Below are positions 35,785 through 45,205 of a stretch of DNA of 64,000 nucleotides, piece by piece. Source of the DNA: Roseovarius sp. Pro17. GTDB taxonomy: Bacteria; Pseudomonadota; Alphaproteobacteria; Rhodobacterales; Rhodobacteraceae. The translations under genes and the position numbers were made by a program. The notes beneath the pieces were generated by a model, which saw nothing but the letters and a program-made list of their open reading frames with translations, was not told the DNA's origin and made no database searches. The DNA is taken from the NCBI RefSeq assembly GCF_035599575.1, contig NZ_CP141179.1, positions 2,108,001-2,172,000 on the forward strand, given 5' to 3'. Positions within the stretch are counted from its first letter, which is position 1. Each line of letters starts with the position of its first letter.

Positions 35785-36633
35785 TTGACCATAGTAAATG
35801 GCGCCACTCAGCGCTCGATCCTTATCACCGGCTGCTCGTCGGGCATCGGCTATGATGCCGCTCACGGGCTGGCCGCGCGTGGATGGCGCGTGTTTGCCGC
35901 CTGCCGCAAACCCGAGGATTGCGCGCGGCTGCAAGGCGAAGGGCTGCACAGCCCGCAGATCGACTATGCCGACACAGAGTCCATCGCAGCGGGCCTCGCC
36001 GAAGTGCTGGAGATCACTGGCGGCCGACTGGACGCGCTGTTTAATAACGGCGCTTTCGCCTGCCCCGGCCTGGTAGAGGATCTGCCAACAGGCGCGCTGC
36101 GCGAGATATTCGAGACGAACCTCTTTGGCTGGCACGACCTGACGCGCCGCGTGATCCCAGTGATGCGCGCCCAAGGATCTGGGCGTATCGTGCAATGCTC
36201 GTCGGTGCTGGGCCTCGTGACGCTGCCATGGCGTGGCGCCTATAATGCGACGAAATTCGCTGTCGAAGGTCTGAGCGACACCATGCGAATCGAGCTGCGC
36301 GGCACCGGCATAGACGTCAGCCTGATCGAGCCGGGGCCAGTCACGTCCCTGATCCGTCAGAACTCCATCCCGCATTTCGAGCGCTGGATTGATTGGGAAA
36401 ACTCACCCCGCGAGGCCGATTACCGCGCGGGCCTGCAAAAGCGGCTTTATACGTCGAACGGCCCTGACACGTTCGAGTTGCCTCCGTCGGCCGTCACCAA
36501 AAAACTGATCCATGCGGTCGAGGCGCGCCGTCCACGTGCGCGCTATTATGTCACGCTGCCGACCCATGCGATGGGCTTTGCGCGGCGCATTCTGCCCACC
36601 CGCGCATTGGACTGGATGCTGTCGCGCGCCTGA
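35785..36633 (+). CDS. Short-chain dehydrogenase/reductase
   Basis: A 282-aa SDR. The TGCSSGIG glycine-rich NAD(P) loop lies near the N-terminus, LFNNGAF replaces the usual NNAG, the catalytic SSVLG serine is followed by Y-x3-K as YNATK, and the C-terminal IEPGPV is classic. Typical relatives are oxidoreductases acting on retinol- or steroid-like substrates. The TTG at 35785, immediately after the previous stop, is chosen because homology starts about six residues later and no ATG or GTG is available. It is likely co-transcribed with the SH3 gene. Confidence 0.87.
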   Translation: MTIVNGATQRSILITGCSSGIGYDAAHGLAARGWRVFAACRKPEDCARLQGEGLHSPQIDYADTESIAAGLAEVLEITGGRLDALFNNGAFACPGLVEDLPTGALREIFETNLFGWHDLTRRVIPVMRAQGSGRIVQCSSVLGLVTLPWRGAYNATKFAVEGLSDTMRIELRGTGIDVSLIEPGPVTSLIRQNSIPHFERWIDWENSPREADYRAGLQKRLYTSNGPDTFELPPSAVTKKLIHAVEARRPRARYYVTLPTHAMGFARRILPTRALDWMLSRA

Positions 36634-36743
36634 GATGTGCCTGAGGCGTGCTGGTTTTTCCCTTTCGACTTTCGCCACAACCGGTCTAAATGCGGCCCAA
36701 ACGCTTGGCAGACGCCCAGCAGACCCACACCCCGGAGGCATCA

Positions 36744-36956
36744 ATGCTCAAAGACCCGCTTTTCCTGCTCGTCGCCGCCGCGTGCCTTGTCGTCGCGGCG
36801 ATTCTCGCGATGGGCATCAGCACCTTCGGCAAGGAAGGCGTGGAAAACGGCAAACGCGCGAACAAATTTATGCGCTGGCGCATCATTGCGCAGTTTATCG
36901 CCGTCATTGTCATTCTGGCCTTTGTCACCATCCACAAACAATTCGGAGGCCAATGA
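36744..36956 (+). CDS. Twin-transmembrane-helix small protein (HIG1-like)
   Basis: A 70-aa protein with two membrane helices (LFLLVAAACLVVAAILAMGI and IIAQFIAVIVILAFVTI) joined by a basic loop (GKRANKFMRWR). The loop motif NKxMRWR is that of alphaproteobacterial HIG1-domain proteins, relatives of mitochondrial cytochrome-oxidase factors. GGAGG lies 5 nt ahead of the ATG. It ends 2 bp before the cobalamin adenosyltransferase start, a pairing often seen in Rhodobacterales. Confidence 0.85.
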   Translation: MLKDPLFLLVAAACLVVAAILAMGISTFGKEGVENGKRANKFMRWRIIAQFIAVIVILAFVTIHKQFGGQ

Positions 36957-36958
36957 TC

Positions 36959-37531
36959 ATGGTCGTTCTCAACAAGATTTATACCCGCACCGGCGACAAG
37001 GGCGACACCGCCCTCGGCAATGGCAGCCGCGTCGCCAAACATTCGGCCCGCGTATCCGCCTACGGCACAGTCGACGAGGTGAACGCGACCCTAGGCATGG
37101 CGCGTCTGCATGCGACGGGCGAAACCGATGAGGCACTGGCGCGGATCCAGAACGACCTGTTCGATTTGGGCGCTGACCTCTGCAACCCGGACATCGAAAA
37201 GGACGGAGAGGCGGAATATCCACCCTTGCGCGTCGCGCAGAGTCAGGTCGACCGCCTTGAGGCCGAAATCGACGCCATGACCAAGGTGCTGGACCCCCTG
37301 CGCAGCTTTATCCTCCCGGGCGGTACAGATTTGGCCGCCTATCTGCATCTCTGCCGCACCGTTTCGCGCCGTGCCGAGCGTTTGGCGACCGAATTGGCTG
37401 AGCTCGAGACCGTGAACCCGGCCGCTGTCAAATACCTCAATCGCCTCAGCGACTGGTTTTTCGTCGCGGGCCGCATGGCCAACAACGGCGGTAAAGACGA
37501 CGTGCTGTGGGTTCCGGGCGCGAACCGCTAG
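36959..37531 (+). CDS. PduO-type cob(I)alamin adenosyltransferase
   Basis: A 190-aa protein. The ATP-binding N-terminus is YTRTGDKGDTALGNGSRV, the YGTVDEVNA motif is present, and the C-terminal helix has TVSRRAERLATEL plus YLNRLSDWFFVAGR, all invariant features of the PduO family. It makes adenosylcobalamin, the cofactor for methylmalonyl- and ethylmalonyl-CoA mutases. ATG 36959 is preferred over the ATG at 36953 because the shared GGAGG is then 9 nt away. It forms a unit with the HIG1-like gene. Confidence 0.93.
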   Translation: MVVLNKIYTRTGDKGDTALGNGSRVAKHSARVSAYGTVDEVNATLGMARLHATGETDEALARIQNDLFDLGADLCNPDIEKDGEAEYPPLRVAQSQVDRLEAEIDAMTKVLDPLRSFILPGGTDLAAYLHLCRTVSRRAERLATELAELETVNPAAVKYLNRLSDWFFVAGRMANNGGKDDVLWVPGANR

Positions 37532-37679
37532 GCGCAGCCGAACATGGTTGCAATCTGACCGCGACAAAACGTGACGATTTTACGCTGTTTTCCGCAACAT
37601 CAATTCTGTATCAACGCCGATGAGAGCTTTTTGAAGAGTCGCATTGTGGCTCTTTGTCAATCTGATGGAGATTATGCCA

Positions 37680-38438
37680 ATGAAGGTGCTCGTGCCTGTC
37701 AAACGCGTGATCGACTACAACGTGAAGGTCCGCGTCAAGGCGGACGGAAGCGGTGTCGATCTTGCCAACGTCAAAATGTCGATGAACCCGTTCGACGAAA
37801 TCGCCGTCGAAGAGGCGATCCGCCTCAAGGAGGCCGGCAAGGCCGAAGAGGTCATCGCCGTCTCGATCGGGGTCAAGCAAAGCCAGGAAACTCTGCGCAC
37901 CGCATTGGCGATGGGCGCCGACCGTGCCATTCTGGTCATCGCCTCCGAGGACGTGAACACCGATATCGAGCCGCTGGCCGTCGCCAAGATCCTCAAGGCG
38001 ATCATCGACGAAGAGCAACCCGGCCTCGTTATTGCGGGCAAGCAGGCGATCGACAATGACATGAACGCTACGGGCCAGATGCTGTCAGCGCTGATGGGCT
38101 GGTCGCAGGGCACGTTTGCCAGCGCGCTGGATATCGAGGGCGATCATGCGCTGGTCACCCGCGAGGTCGATGGCGGCCTCCAGACGATCAAAGTCAAGAT
38201 GCCCAGCATCATCACCGTCGATCTGCGCCTGAACGAACCGCGGTATGCGTCGCTTCCCAATATCATGAAGGCCAAGAAAAAGCCGATGGATGAAAAATCC
38301 GCCGCCGATTACGGCGTCGATGTCACGCCGCGCTTGCAGGTCACCGGCACGGTCGAGCCTGAGGCGCGCAAAGCGGGCGAAATCGTCGGTTCGGTAGACG
38401 AGCTGGTCGCGAAACTCAAAGAAGTGGGGGCTGTGTAA
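37680..38438 (+). CDS. etfB: Electron transfer flavoprotein subunit beta
   Basis: A 252-aa protein. It begins [20 protein letters not shown] as in ETF-beta, has [24 protein letters not shown] and [20 protein letters not shown], the recognition loop. It carries AMP and contacts acyl-CoA dehydrogenases. GGAG is 9 nt from the ATG at 37680. The stop overlaps the etfA start by one base (TAATG). Electrons from enzymes such as the acyl-CoA dehydrogenase at 48214 would pass through this pair. Confidence 0.96.
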   Translation: MKVLVPVKRVIDYNVKVRVKADGSGVDLANVKMSMNPFDEIAVEEAIRLKEAGKAEEVIAVSIGVKQSQETLRTALAMGADRAILVIASEDVNTDIEPLAVAKILKAIIDEEQPGLVIAGKQAIDNDMNATGQMLSALMGWSQGTFASALDIEGDHALVTREVDGGLQTIKVKMPSIITVDLRLNEPRYASLPNIMKAKKKPMDEKSAADYGVDVTPRLQVTGTVEPEARKAGEIVGSVDELVAKLKEVGAV

Positions 38439-39367
38439 TGGCTGTTCTTCTCCTTGCCGAAGTTACCGATGGCGAACTGGCGTTTGACGCCACCGCCAAG
38501 GCCGTAACCGCCGCGATCAAGCTGGGCGACGTCACCGCCCTCTGCTGTGGTGCCTCTGCCGCTGCCGCTGGCGAAGCGGCTGCGAAAATCAAGGGCATTT
38601 CCAAGGTGCTGGTCGCCGAGGATCCCTCGCTGGGGCACCGCCTCGCGGAACCGACGGCCGCATTGATCGTGTCGCTCGCGGGCGACTACGAACATATCGT
38701 CGCCCCCGCCACGACCGACGCCAAGAACGTGCTGCCGCGCGTCGCGGCCTTGCTGGACGTCATGGTCATCTCTGATGTCTCTGGCATCGTGTCCTCTGAC
38801 ACGTTCGAGCGCCCCATCTACGCGGGCAACGCAATCCAGACGGTCAAGTCGATCGACCCAAAGAAGGTCGTCAGCATCCGCACGTCTACCTTTGATGCTG
38901 CCAGCGAGGGCGGCTCGGCCTCGGTCGAGACGATTTCTGCCGTCGCAAATCCCGGCCTCTCCGAATGGGTCGAGGACAAGGTTGCTGCCTCGGACCGCCC
39001 CGAGCTGACATCAGCAGGCGTTGTCGTCTCGGGCGGTCGCGGTGTCGGCAGCAAAGAGGACTTTGCCATGATCGAAAAGTTGGCCGATGCCCTCGGCGCA
39101 GCTGTCGGCGCGTCGCGCGCGGCGGTCGATTCGGGCTATGCACCGAACGACTGGCAGGTCGGCCAAACCGGTAAGGTGGTCGCGCCCGATCTTTATGTCG
39201 CCGTCGGCATCTCGGGGGCGATCCAGCACCTCGCGGGCATGAAAGACAGCAAGATCATCGTCGCGATCAACAAGGATGAAGAGGCGCCAATCTTTCAGGT
39301 CGCTGATTACGGTTTGGTCGCCGACCTCTTTGAGGCCGTGCCGGAGTTGACCAAGAAACTTGGCTGA
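38438..39367 (+). CDS. etfA: Electron transfer flavoprotein subunit alpha
   Basis: A 309-aa protein. The N-terminal ETF domain is followed by the C-terminal FAD domain with [30 protein letters not shown] and [20 protein letters not shown], which line the flavin. With EtfB it carries electrons to ETF-ubiquinone oxidoreductase. It is translationally coupled to etfB and followed by a strong terminator. Confidence 0.96.
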   Translation: MAVLLLAEVTDGELAFDATAKAVTAAIKLGDVTALCCGASAAAAGEAAAKIKGISKVLVAEDPSLGHRLAEPTAALIVSLAGDYEHIVAPATTDAKNVLPRVAALLDVMVISDVSGIVSSDTFERPIYAGNAIQTVKSIDPKKVVSIRTSTFDAASEGGSASVETISAVANPGLSEWVEDKVAASDRPELTSAGVVVSGGRGVGSKEDFAMIEKLADALGAAVGASRAAVDSGYAPNDWQVGQTGKVVAPDLYVAVGISGAIQHLAGMKDSKIIVAINKDEEAPIFQVADYGLVADLFEAVPELTKKLG

Positions 39368-39391
39368 GAGACTCTGTCAAGACCCAATGAC

Positions 39392-39426
39392 AAGACCCGC
39401 CCGTAATCGCAGGCGGGTCTTTTTTG
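39392..39426. terminator. Rho-independent terminator between etfA and the converging DUF6473 gene
   Basis: The perfect 10-bp stem AAGACCCGCC / GGCGGGTCTT (39392-39401 and 39412-39421) is followed by six T. It serves etfBA on the plus strand; the A-rich left side is weaker for the opposite strand. Confidence 0.88.
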
Positions 39427-40260
39427 TCAATCTCCCAGATACTTGCGCATGATCGGCAAGAGCGCTTCGGCAGCCGCGTCATGCGCGGCGGGTCCCAGTA
39501 GTTCGGCGGCGGCAACCGCCTCGAACTCGGAATGGACCATACCTTGTGTGCCGCTCAAACGTGCCGCGCTGTTCGCCGTGGCATCGACGATACCGGCAGT
39601 ACACCCGGCCAGCGCGCGCAACATGGCGCACGTGACAAAAGCCGGGTCCTCGGCGATGCCCGGCACGTCCGCACGATCCTGCGGCGGATGGGACGACATC
39701 CACAACAGCACGACTGGCGCGTCGATGCGGTCCACCAGCAGCTTCATCCGCGCAACCCACGCTTCTTGAAGCTCAAGACGTAGCAATGCGAACCGATCCG
39801 GCCCGACATGTGCCAGATATCCCAGCATGTGCCGCGTAAAGTGAAACTCGGTAAAATCCACCTCAGAGAAAATCGCACGTAGAACGGAAGTTGCCTGCAC
39901 GAACCGGTCATTGCGTCGTGGATGCACCGTGTAAAACCTATTCGACATGTTCTGCGCGCCTGCCACCTGCAACACCGTCACCTGTGCCATGGACGCAGCC
40001 GCAAGAACATCGTGATCGTGCAAAAACACATCGGCACCTGCGTTCGGCCAGCCCAGATTGACACAAGGCGCACCCAGCCGATCCTCGACCAGCGCCGGAA
40101 ACGGTCGGCGGATAAATTTGCCATACGTCTCGGTCCCGCCCAAGAATGCAGCGTAGCGACCTGTCAGCGCACGCTCCGGTCCACGAAAGAGAAGTTTTGA
40201 CGCGCCATATCGGCACGGCGCGTAATCAAGGGGCGTCGCCCCCAGTTTTTCATAAGCCAT
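39427..40260 (-). CDS. DUF6473-like protein
   Basis: 277 aa from the ATG at 40260 (frame open to a GTG at 40281). The opening MAYEKLGATPLDYAPCRYG, then RYAAFLGGTETYGKFI and VNLGWPNAGADVF, match a Rhodobacterales-specific family known only as DUF6473. The arrangement of GGTETYGKF and NLG with a late GMVHS region suggests an SGNH-like or nucleotide-binding Rossmann-type fold, but no activity is established. No signal peptide is present. It converges on etfA and diverges from hbdA. Confidence 0.7.
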   Translation of the reverse strand: MAYEKLGATPLDYAPCRYGASKLLFRGPERALTGRYAAFLGGTETYGKFIRRPFPALVEDRLGAPCVNLGWPNAGADVFLHDHDVLAAASMAQVTVLQVAGAQNMSNRFYTVHPRRNDRFVQATSVLRAIFSEVDFTEFHFTRHMLGYLAHVGPDRFALLRLELQEAWVARMKLLVDRIDAPVVLLWMSSHPPQDRADVPGIAEDPAFVTCAMLRALAGCTAGIVDATANSAARLSGTQGMVHSEFEAVAAAELLGPAAHDAAAEALLPIMRKYLGD

Positions 40261-40431
40261 TTTTCCCACCATGATATTCACCCAAGGTCGAGAATCAGCG
40301 CAATCCCTTTAGAAATGGATAAAGTGCGATTTCGAATAAACCTTTAGCGTCACCGCCCCTTCCTAACGCGCCCCTTGCAGGCCCCCGGTCCGGGGGCCTA
40401 TTGTGCGCCAAACGGCAAGCAGGACAGTGAC

Positions 40432-41307
40432 ATGGACATCCAGACAATCGGCATCGTCGGCGCAGGGCAGATGGGCAACGGCATCGCGCATGTCATGGCA
40501 CTGGCTGGCTACCATGTGCAGATGACCGACGTGAGCCAAGACGCGCTGGACGCGGCAATGCAGACGATGCGCACCAATCTCGAACGGCAGGTCAGCCGCG
40601 AAAAAATCTCGCAGGGCGACATGGACGGCGCGCTGGAGCGAATCGATACCACCCTGACGCTGACCGATCTGGGCCAGAACGATCTGATCATCGAGGCCGC
40701 TACCGAGCGTGAGACTGTGAAACAGGCGATCTTTGAGGATCTGCTACCGCACCTCAAGCCAGACACGATCCTGACGTCGAACACCTCATCGATCTCGATT
40801 ACTCGCCTCGCCAGCCGCACCGACCGGCCTGAAAAATTCATGGGCTTTCACTTCATGAACCCGGTCCCGGTGATGAGTCTGGTCGAATTGATTCGCGGCA
40901 TCGCCACCGATAAGGAAACCTACGAATCTTGCCTAAAGGTCGTTGAAAAACTTGGGAAAACAGCCGCGTCGGCTGAAGATTTTCCCGGCTTTATCGTCAA
41001 CCGAATCCTGATGCCGATGATCAACGAGGCGGTCTATACCCTCTACGAGGGCGTCGGTAACGTGCGCTCAATCGACCAGTCGATGAAGTTGGGCGCGAAT
41101 CATCCGATGGGCCCGCTAGAGCTGGCCGATTTCATCGGGCTGGACACCTGCCTTGCCATTATGAACGTGCTGCATGACGGGCTGGCCGATACGAAATACC
41201 GCCCCTGTCCGCTGCTGACAAAATATGTCGAGGCCGGTTGGCTGGGCCGCAAGACCGGGCGCGGCTTTTATGATTATCGCGGCGACGAACCGGTGCCGAC
41301 GCGCTGA
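40432..41307 (+). CDS. hbdA: 3-hydroxybutyryl-CoA dehydrogenase
   Basis: A 291-aa protein. The NAD loop is GIVGAGQMGNGIA (7-19), the catalytic region is GFHFMNPVPVM, and DFPGFIVNRILMPMINEAV and MKLGANHPMGPLELADFIGLD complete the 3HCDH signature. It interconverts (S)-3-hydroxybutyryl-CoA and acetoacetyl-CoA, serving butyrate, PHB or ethylmalonyl-CoA metabolism. The gene often sits beside etfBA in this group; here a DUF6473 gene lies between. AGGA precedes the ATG. Confidence 0.95.
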   Translation: MDIQTIGIVGAGQMGNGIAHVMALAGYHVQMTDVSQDALDAAMQTMRTNLERQVSREKISQGDMDGALERIDTTLTLTDLGQNDLIIEAATERETVKQAIFEDLLPHLKPDTILTSNTSSISITRLASRTDRPEKFMGFHFMNPVPVMSLVELIRGIATDKETYESCLKVVEKLGKTAASAEDFPGFIVNRILMPMINEAVYTLYEGVGNVRSIDQSMKLGANHPMGPLELADFIGLDTCLAIMNVLHDGLADTKYRPCPLLTKYVEAGWLGRKTGRGFYDYRGDEPVPTR

Positions 41308-41334
41308 CCAAAGTATTCAGACATGGATATTTGA

Positions 41335-41384
41335 GACCAAAAAAGCCAGGATGCTCCCCCCAGCCCCTCACGGCAAATGTTGAA
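41335..41384. repeat. Left copy of an inverted intergenic repeat around the transposase pseudogene
   Basis: The inner 26 bp (41359-41384) match the reverse complement of 43689-43714 at 24 positions, with 14 bp (CGGCAAATGTTGAA) perfect at the inside edge. Weaker similarity continues outward to GACCA. It is either a long terminal inverted repeat of the element or two copies of a genome repeat. Confidence 0.6.
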
Positions 41385-41466
41385 ATAAGTGCTTCTGTTG
41401 GCCGCACTGTGGCCAACATTCCTTTTCAGACAAGACACTTGACGCATTCTCAGAGGGAGAGATCAG

Positions 41467-43220
41467 GTGAGTTTTGTCTCGAAAATATCTTCGACAGAAA
41501 ATCCGCCTCTGGAGCGGAGGTGTCCCGAAGCCTTCGGGGGGCTCGACCTAAACTTTTGCCGCAACCCCGCGTGCGGCAGCTTCGGTGTGCATCCGGACCC
41601 GTTCAAAAGGCCAGGTGGAGAACCACCGGCACCGCCGGACGTCCTGCGAGGCGAGGTCAAAGGCACGAAGCACGAAGCACGAAGCAGGAAGCACGAAGCA
41701 CGAAGCACGAAGCACGAAGAGTTCTTTCAATGCCCAACCTGCAACAAGTCCTCGCGGATCAAGAATAACTGCGCGATTACCGAAGAAAACCAACGCCTCA
41801 AGCATTTGCAAGAGCACGATCCAACCGTGCCTTCCTGCAAGACGCCGGGATGCTTCGCGCAGGGGATGGCGCCCGAGGCGCATCCCGAGTTCTACCGGCG
41901 GTTCAGCAAGACGGCGAATGGCGATCCGCGCTTCCAGTGCCGTCTGTGCTCGAAGACCTTCTTGATCGGCCAGCCGGCGCGCCGGCATCTGCGAAGCGAC
42001 AAGAACCGGGTGATCTTCCAGATGCTGTGCAACGAGGTGTCGTTGTCGAAGATCTGCAAAATTACCGACACCTCCTACCGCGATCTCTACGGCAAGATCG
42101 ACTTCTTCCACGACCAGATCCAGGGATTCATCGCCCAGCGTGAGGATTTCTCTCGGGTTGATTTCCGGGAGGTCGGCTCACGGTTCGCCACGGACAGCCA
42201 GACGCTGATGCTGAACTGGCCGACAAAGCGCAAGCGGACACCGGTGGCGGTCCAACATCTCTGCACGGCACATCACCGCTCCGGGTTCATCATGGAGGCA
42301 GCGTTCCAGTTCGACCCCACGATGACGATGGATCAAGCCGAGGAGCAGGCCCTCGCGGCCAACGAGGAGAGCCTCTCGGTCGCGTTCCGCCAACATGCGC
42401 GCATCTGGACGAAGACCGAGTTCCAAGACTACCTCGTGCGCCTCAAGAAACGGCAGAAGGTGCAGGAGATCGAACTCTACCAGCTGCCCCACCAGGGCGT
42501 CCTGGTGCGCTATGACATCCTCCAGTATGCCCACGCTCTTCGGGTCCAGCAGATGCTTTCCGGGGCCGATGTGCCGCTCCTGATGGTGATGGATGACGAC
42601 CGCGGCTTGCAGCAGGCGTTTCAGGCGGCATTTGTCGAAGAGATATGTCAGCGCAAAGCCGAGATCGCGGTTGTCAGCTTCGATAAGGAGATGACCAACG
42701 ATATGCGCAACTACACCGTCGCGGCAGGGCAGGCACTGCTATCGGGGGTCTCCGGGATGCTCATAAACCAGATCCGGCAGCTATCCGACAAAGACTATGC
42801 CCGGCTGTCGATTTCGCGCTGTCAATCCAGGTGATGGGATGGCCGCTGAATCTCGGCGCCCGTTTTCCGTTCTCGAGGAAATCCGAGCCGAACAAGGTGG
42901 TGAAGGTGCCGACCTGGCGGCCTGGACGCGATGCGATGTCGGCAGCACGCCTGATCCGTCGCGCGACCCTGCGGAGCGTGGGTTCCTACTTCCACAAGTT
43001 CCGTTCCAATGTCCGCTTCGCCTCTCGACCGTCCATTTCCAGCGGGAATGTCGGCCGCACTTGGGACAAGCAGTATCTCTATAAGCCGGAGGTGATGGCC
43101 AAGATGGTGCAGATATACCGATTCTACCACAACTGGTGCGATCCGGGCGATGACAAGAAAACGCCCGCGATGCGGATCGGGCTCGCACGCGGGCGGGTTT
43201 ATGAGCGGGATTTCATGTAG
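41467..43220 (+). pseudogene. Frameshifted zinc-finger transposase of an unassigned IS family
   Basis: The first frame (41467-42834) has an N-terminal zinc-binding region (LDLNFCRNPACGSFGV, FQCPTCNKSS, then FQCRLCSKTF), a helix-turn-helix-like segment (EVSLSKICKITDTSYRDLY), and possible DDE residues (FATDSQTLMLNW; PLLMVMDDDRG). Near 42800 the frame is lost. The continuation (ALSIQVMGWPLNLGARFPFS ... YRFYHNWCD) is encoded one frame over and ends at 43220. One indel thus breaks an otherwise full-length gene. The linker between the first two zinc motifs holds an expanded heptanucleotide repeat. I recognise the protein type from other Rhodobacterales but cannot name the IS family. Confidence 0.7.
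41663..41718 (+). repeat. Eight tandem copies of the heptamer GCACGAA within a transposase frame
   Basis: Eight units cover 56 bp; the fourth is GCAGGAA. Because 7 is not a multiple of 3, three units encode a 7-residue cycle (KHEARST) and each single-unit gain or loss shifts the frame. It lies between the zinc motifs of the transposase reading frame. Confidence 0.95.
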
Positions 43221-43236
43221 ATTTGGGCACTTGGGC

Positions 43237-43601
43237 CTAAAGCTTGATGTAGTGCTTTTGCAGAACCTTCAGCGCCGATTTATCGGTCTCGTGGAATGCC
43301 ACATGCTTTCTGTCGCGCAGCCGGATCAGGTAGATCGCATGATGCCGCCTGCGCCCCCGATGGCTGCTCCGGCGAGTAATCCAAGACCACCGGTCAAGAC
43401 GCCGCCAGCAATCGCCCAGCCGGCCGCACCGCCGGCAGAGCGATAGGTTTCTTCATCCATCTGCCGCATCGTCTCGATGTCATCCGGGAAATACTTGGTG
43501 GAACGGAAGCCTTTCCCACACACGATGACGAAGCCCTTTCTCCACGAAGGGTCGATGCGAACTCGCGAGATGCCATCCGATGCGCCAAGGAGCTTTGCCA
43601 T
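43237..43601 (-). pseudogene. Frameshifted small protein with glycine-zipper membrane segment
   Basis: From the ATG at 43601 (AGGAGA 9 nt upstream) the frame gives MAKLLGASDGISRVRIDPSW, then FRSTKYFPDDIETMRQMDEE and a glycine-rich hydrophobic stretch (AGWAIAGGVLTGGLGLLAGA). It ends early at 43326. In the next frame the DNA continues as YLIRLRDRKHVAFHETDKSA to a stop at 43237, clearly the natural C-terminus. One indel near 43335 separates them. The intact protein would be about 121 aa. No family name is known to me. Confidence 0.6.
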
Positions 43602-43654
43602 CCGTTTCTTCTCCTATCGACTGGGATGCTTGGCAGATAGGGAAATGGAAGAGC

Positions 43655-43690
43655 GAAAAGAAAAGCTCGCAGCGTAAAGGCTGCGAGCTT
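43655..43690 (-). terminator. Rho-independent terminator downstream of trpB
   Basis: The perfect 11-bp stem AAGCTCGCAGC (43663-43673) / GCTGCGAGCTT (43680-43690) has a 6-nt loop and, on the minus strand, is followed by TTTTCTTTT. It lies 90 bp past the trpB stop. Confidence 0.8.
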
Positions 43691-43740
43691 CAACATTTGC
43701 CGTAAGGCGCTGGGCCATGCACCCGGCTTTTCTATGGTCC
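43689..43740. repeat. Right copy of the inverted intergenic repeat
   Basis: It is the reverse complement of 41335-41384, with 24 of 26 matches over 43689-43714 and looser similarity out to 43740. Its first two bases overlap the trpB terminator stem, which suggests it is part of native sequence downstream of trpB. Confidence 0.6.
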
Positions 43741-43779
43741 AAACATCCAGTTCCCGCTGTCCCAAGCGGCGCTGGCGGT

Positions 43780-45009
43780 TCAGTCGTCCTCTTCCAAGCC
43801 AAAGCCGAGATGCTTTGCCACGGTAAAAATATCTTTGTCGCCGCGTCCGCACATATTCATGATGATGATATGATCCTTGGGCAGGTCGGGCGCGATTTTC
43901 ATGACATGGGCCAAGGCATGGCTAGGCTCCAGAGCGGGGATGATGCCCTCTTGCGCACAGCTCAACTGGAACGCTTCCAGTGCCTCCTTGTCGGTGATGG
44001 CGACATATTGCGCGCGCCCTATATCGTGCAGCCAGCTATGCTCGGGGCCGATGCCCGGATAGTCGAGGCCCGCTGAAATCGAATAGCCTTCGAGGATCTG
44101 ACCGTCATCGTCCTGTAGCAGATAGGTACGATTACCGTGCAGCACACCGGGACGCCCGCCAGTTAGCGAGGCACAATGCTCCATCTTGGCGGTGACGCCT
44201 TTGCCGCCCGCTTCGACGCCGATAATCGCGACGTCCTTGTCATCAAGAAAGGGATAGAACAGGCCCATGGCGTTCGATCCACCGCCGATGGCAGCGATCA
44301 GCGTGTCCGGTAGACGGCCCTCGGCCTTCAGGATCTGCTCTTTGGCCTCTGTGCCGATGATGCTCTGGAAATCACGGACCATGGCCGGATAGGGATGCGG
44401 CCCGGCCACCGTGCCAATGCAGTAGAACGTGTCGCGCACGTTGGTCACCCAGTCGCGCAGCGCATCGTTCATAGCGTCCTTCAGCGTGCCGCGCCCTGAT
44501 GTGACGGGGATCACCTCGGCACCCAGCAGGCGCATGCGGAACACGTTGGGTTTCTGACGCTCAACGTCATGCGCGCCCATATAGACCACGCATTTCAGGC
44601 CGAACTTGGCGCAAACCGTTGCTGTGGCAACGCCATGCTGGCCTGCGCCCGTCTCGGCGATGATGCGCGTCTTGCCCATGCGGCGGGCGAGGATGATCTG
44701 GCCCAGCACGTTGTTGATCTTGTGTGCGCCGGTATGGTTCAGCTCGTCCCGCTTGAGATAAATCTTGGCCCCGCCCAGATGCTGTGTCAGCCGGTCAGCG
44801 TAATAAAGGGGGCTGGGGCGGCCTACATAATGGGTCCAGAGGTCATGCATTTCAGCCCAGAAGCTGTCGTCAGTCTTGGCGTGCTCATACTGCTCTTCCA
44901 ACTCAAGGATAAGCGGCATCAGCGTCTCGGAGACAAAGCGCCCGCCAAATTCGCCAAAGCGGCCCCTTTCATCGGGACCGGTCATGAAGCTGTTGAAAAG
45001 ATCGTTCAT
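43780..45009 (-). CDS. trpB: Tryptophan synthase beta chain
   Basis: A 409-aa protein. PLP lysine K97 lies in HTGAHKINN, the phosphate loop is GGGSNAMG, and [20 protein letters not shown] and the C-terminal GRGDKDI complete the TrpB1 pattern. It condenses indole with serine. ATG 45009 is chosen for GGAGAGG upstream; eight extra in-frame codons lack homology. Usual Rhodobacterales order is trpF-trpB; here a GNAT gene and a 200-bp hairpin-rich gap lie between them. trpA is not in the window. Confidence 0.96.
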   Translation of the reverse strand: MNDLFNSFMTGPDERGRFGEFGGRFVSETLMPLILELEEQYEHAKTDDSFWAEMHDLWTHYVGRPSPLYYADRLTQHLGGAKIYLKRDELNHTGAHKINNVLGQIILARRMGKTRIIAETGAGQHGVATATVCAKFGLKCVVYMGAHDVERQKPNVFRMRLLGAEVIPVTSGRGTLKDAMNDALRDWVTNVRDTFYCIGTVAGPHPYPAMVRDFQSIIGTEAKEQILKAEGRLPDTLIAAIGGGSNAMGLFYPFLDDKDVAIIGVEAGGKGVTAKMEHCASLTGGRPGVLHGNRTYLLQDDDGQILEGYSISAGLDYPGIGPEHSWLHDIGRAQYVAITDKEALEAFQLSCAQEGIIPALEPSHALAHVMKIAPDLPKDHIIIMNMCGRGDKDIFTVAKHLGFGLEEDD

Positions 45010-45039
45010 ATCGCTGGCCTCTCCGTCATGCACACTAAG

Positions 45040-45146
45040 GCGTTTCGCCTTTACCCTGAGACATCAGATAAAGGCGAAACGCGCGCAACGCTCATATGTT
45101 GCGCGCGTTTCCCGAAAATCTGTGATTCAGGTTTTTCGCGAAACGC
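45040..45146. repeat. Nested inverted repeats between the GNAT gene and trpB
   Basis: Hairpin 1 pairs GCGTTTCGCCTTTA (45040-45053) with 45069-45082. Hairpin 2 pairs GAAACGCGCGCAAC (45076-45089) with 45098-45111. They share 45076-45082 and cannot form together. A third GCGAAACGC at 45138-45146 can also pair with 45040-45048. The layout permits alternative RNA structures just before trpB, but it may simply be a genome-wide palindromic repeat. Confidence 0.75.
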
Positions 45147-45205
45147 TTTAGCGCGATGAATATGGGACGCGGGCAGGGTTTTCCAGCGAAAAGGCGCCCT
45201 GCGGG

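Noticed and set aside
41663..41718. CRISPR-like array
   Set aside because: Units are 7 bp, contiguous and without spacers.
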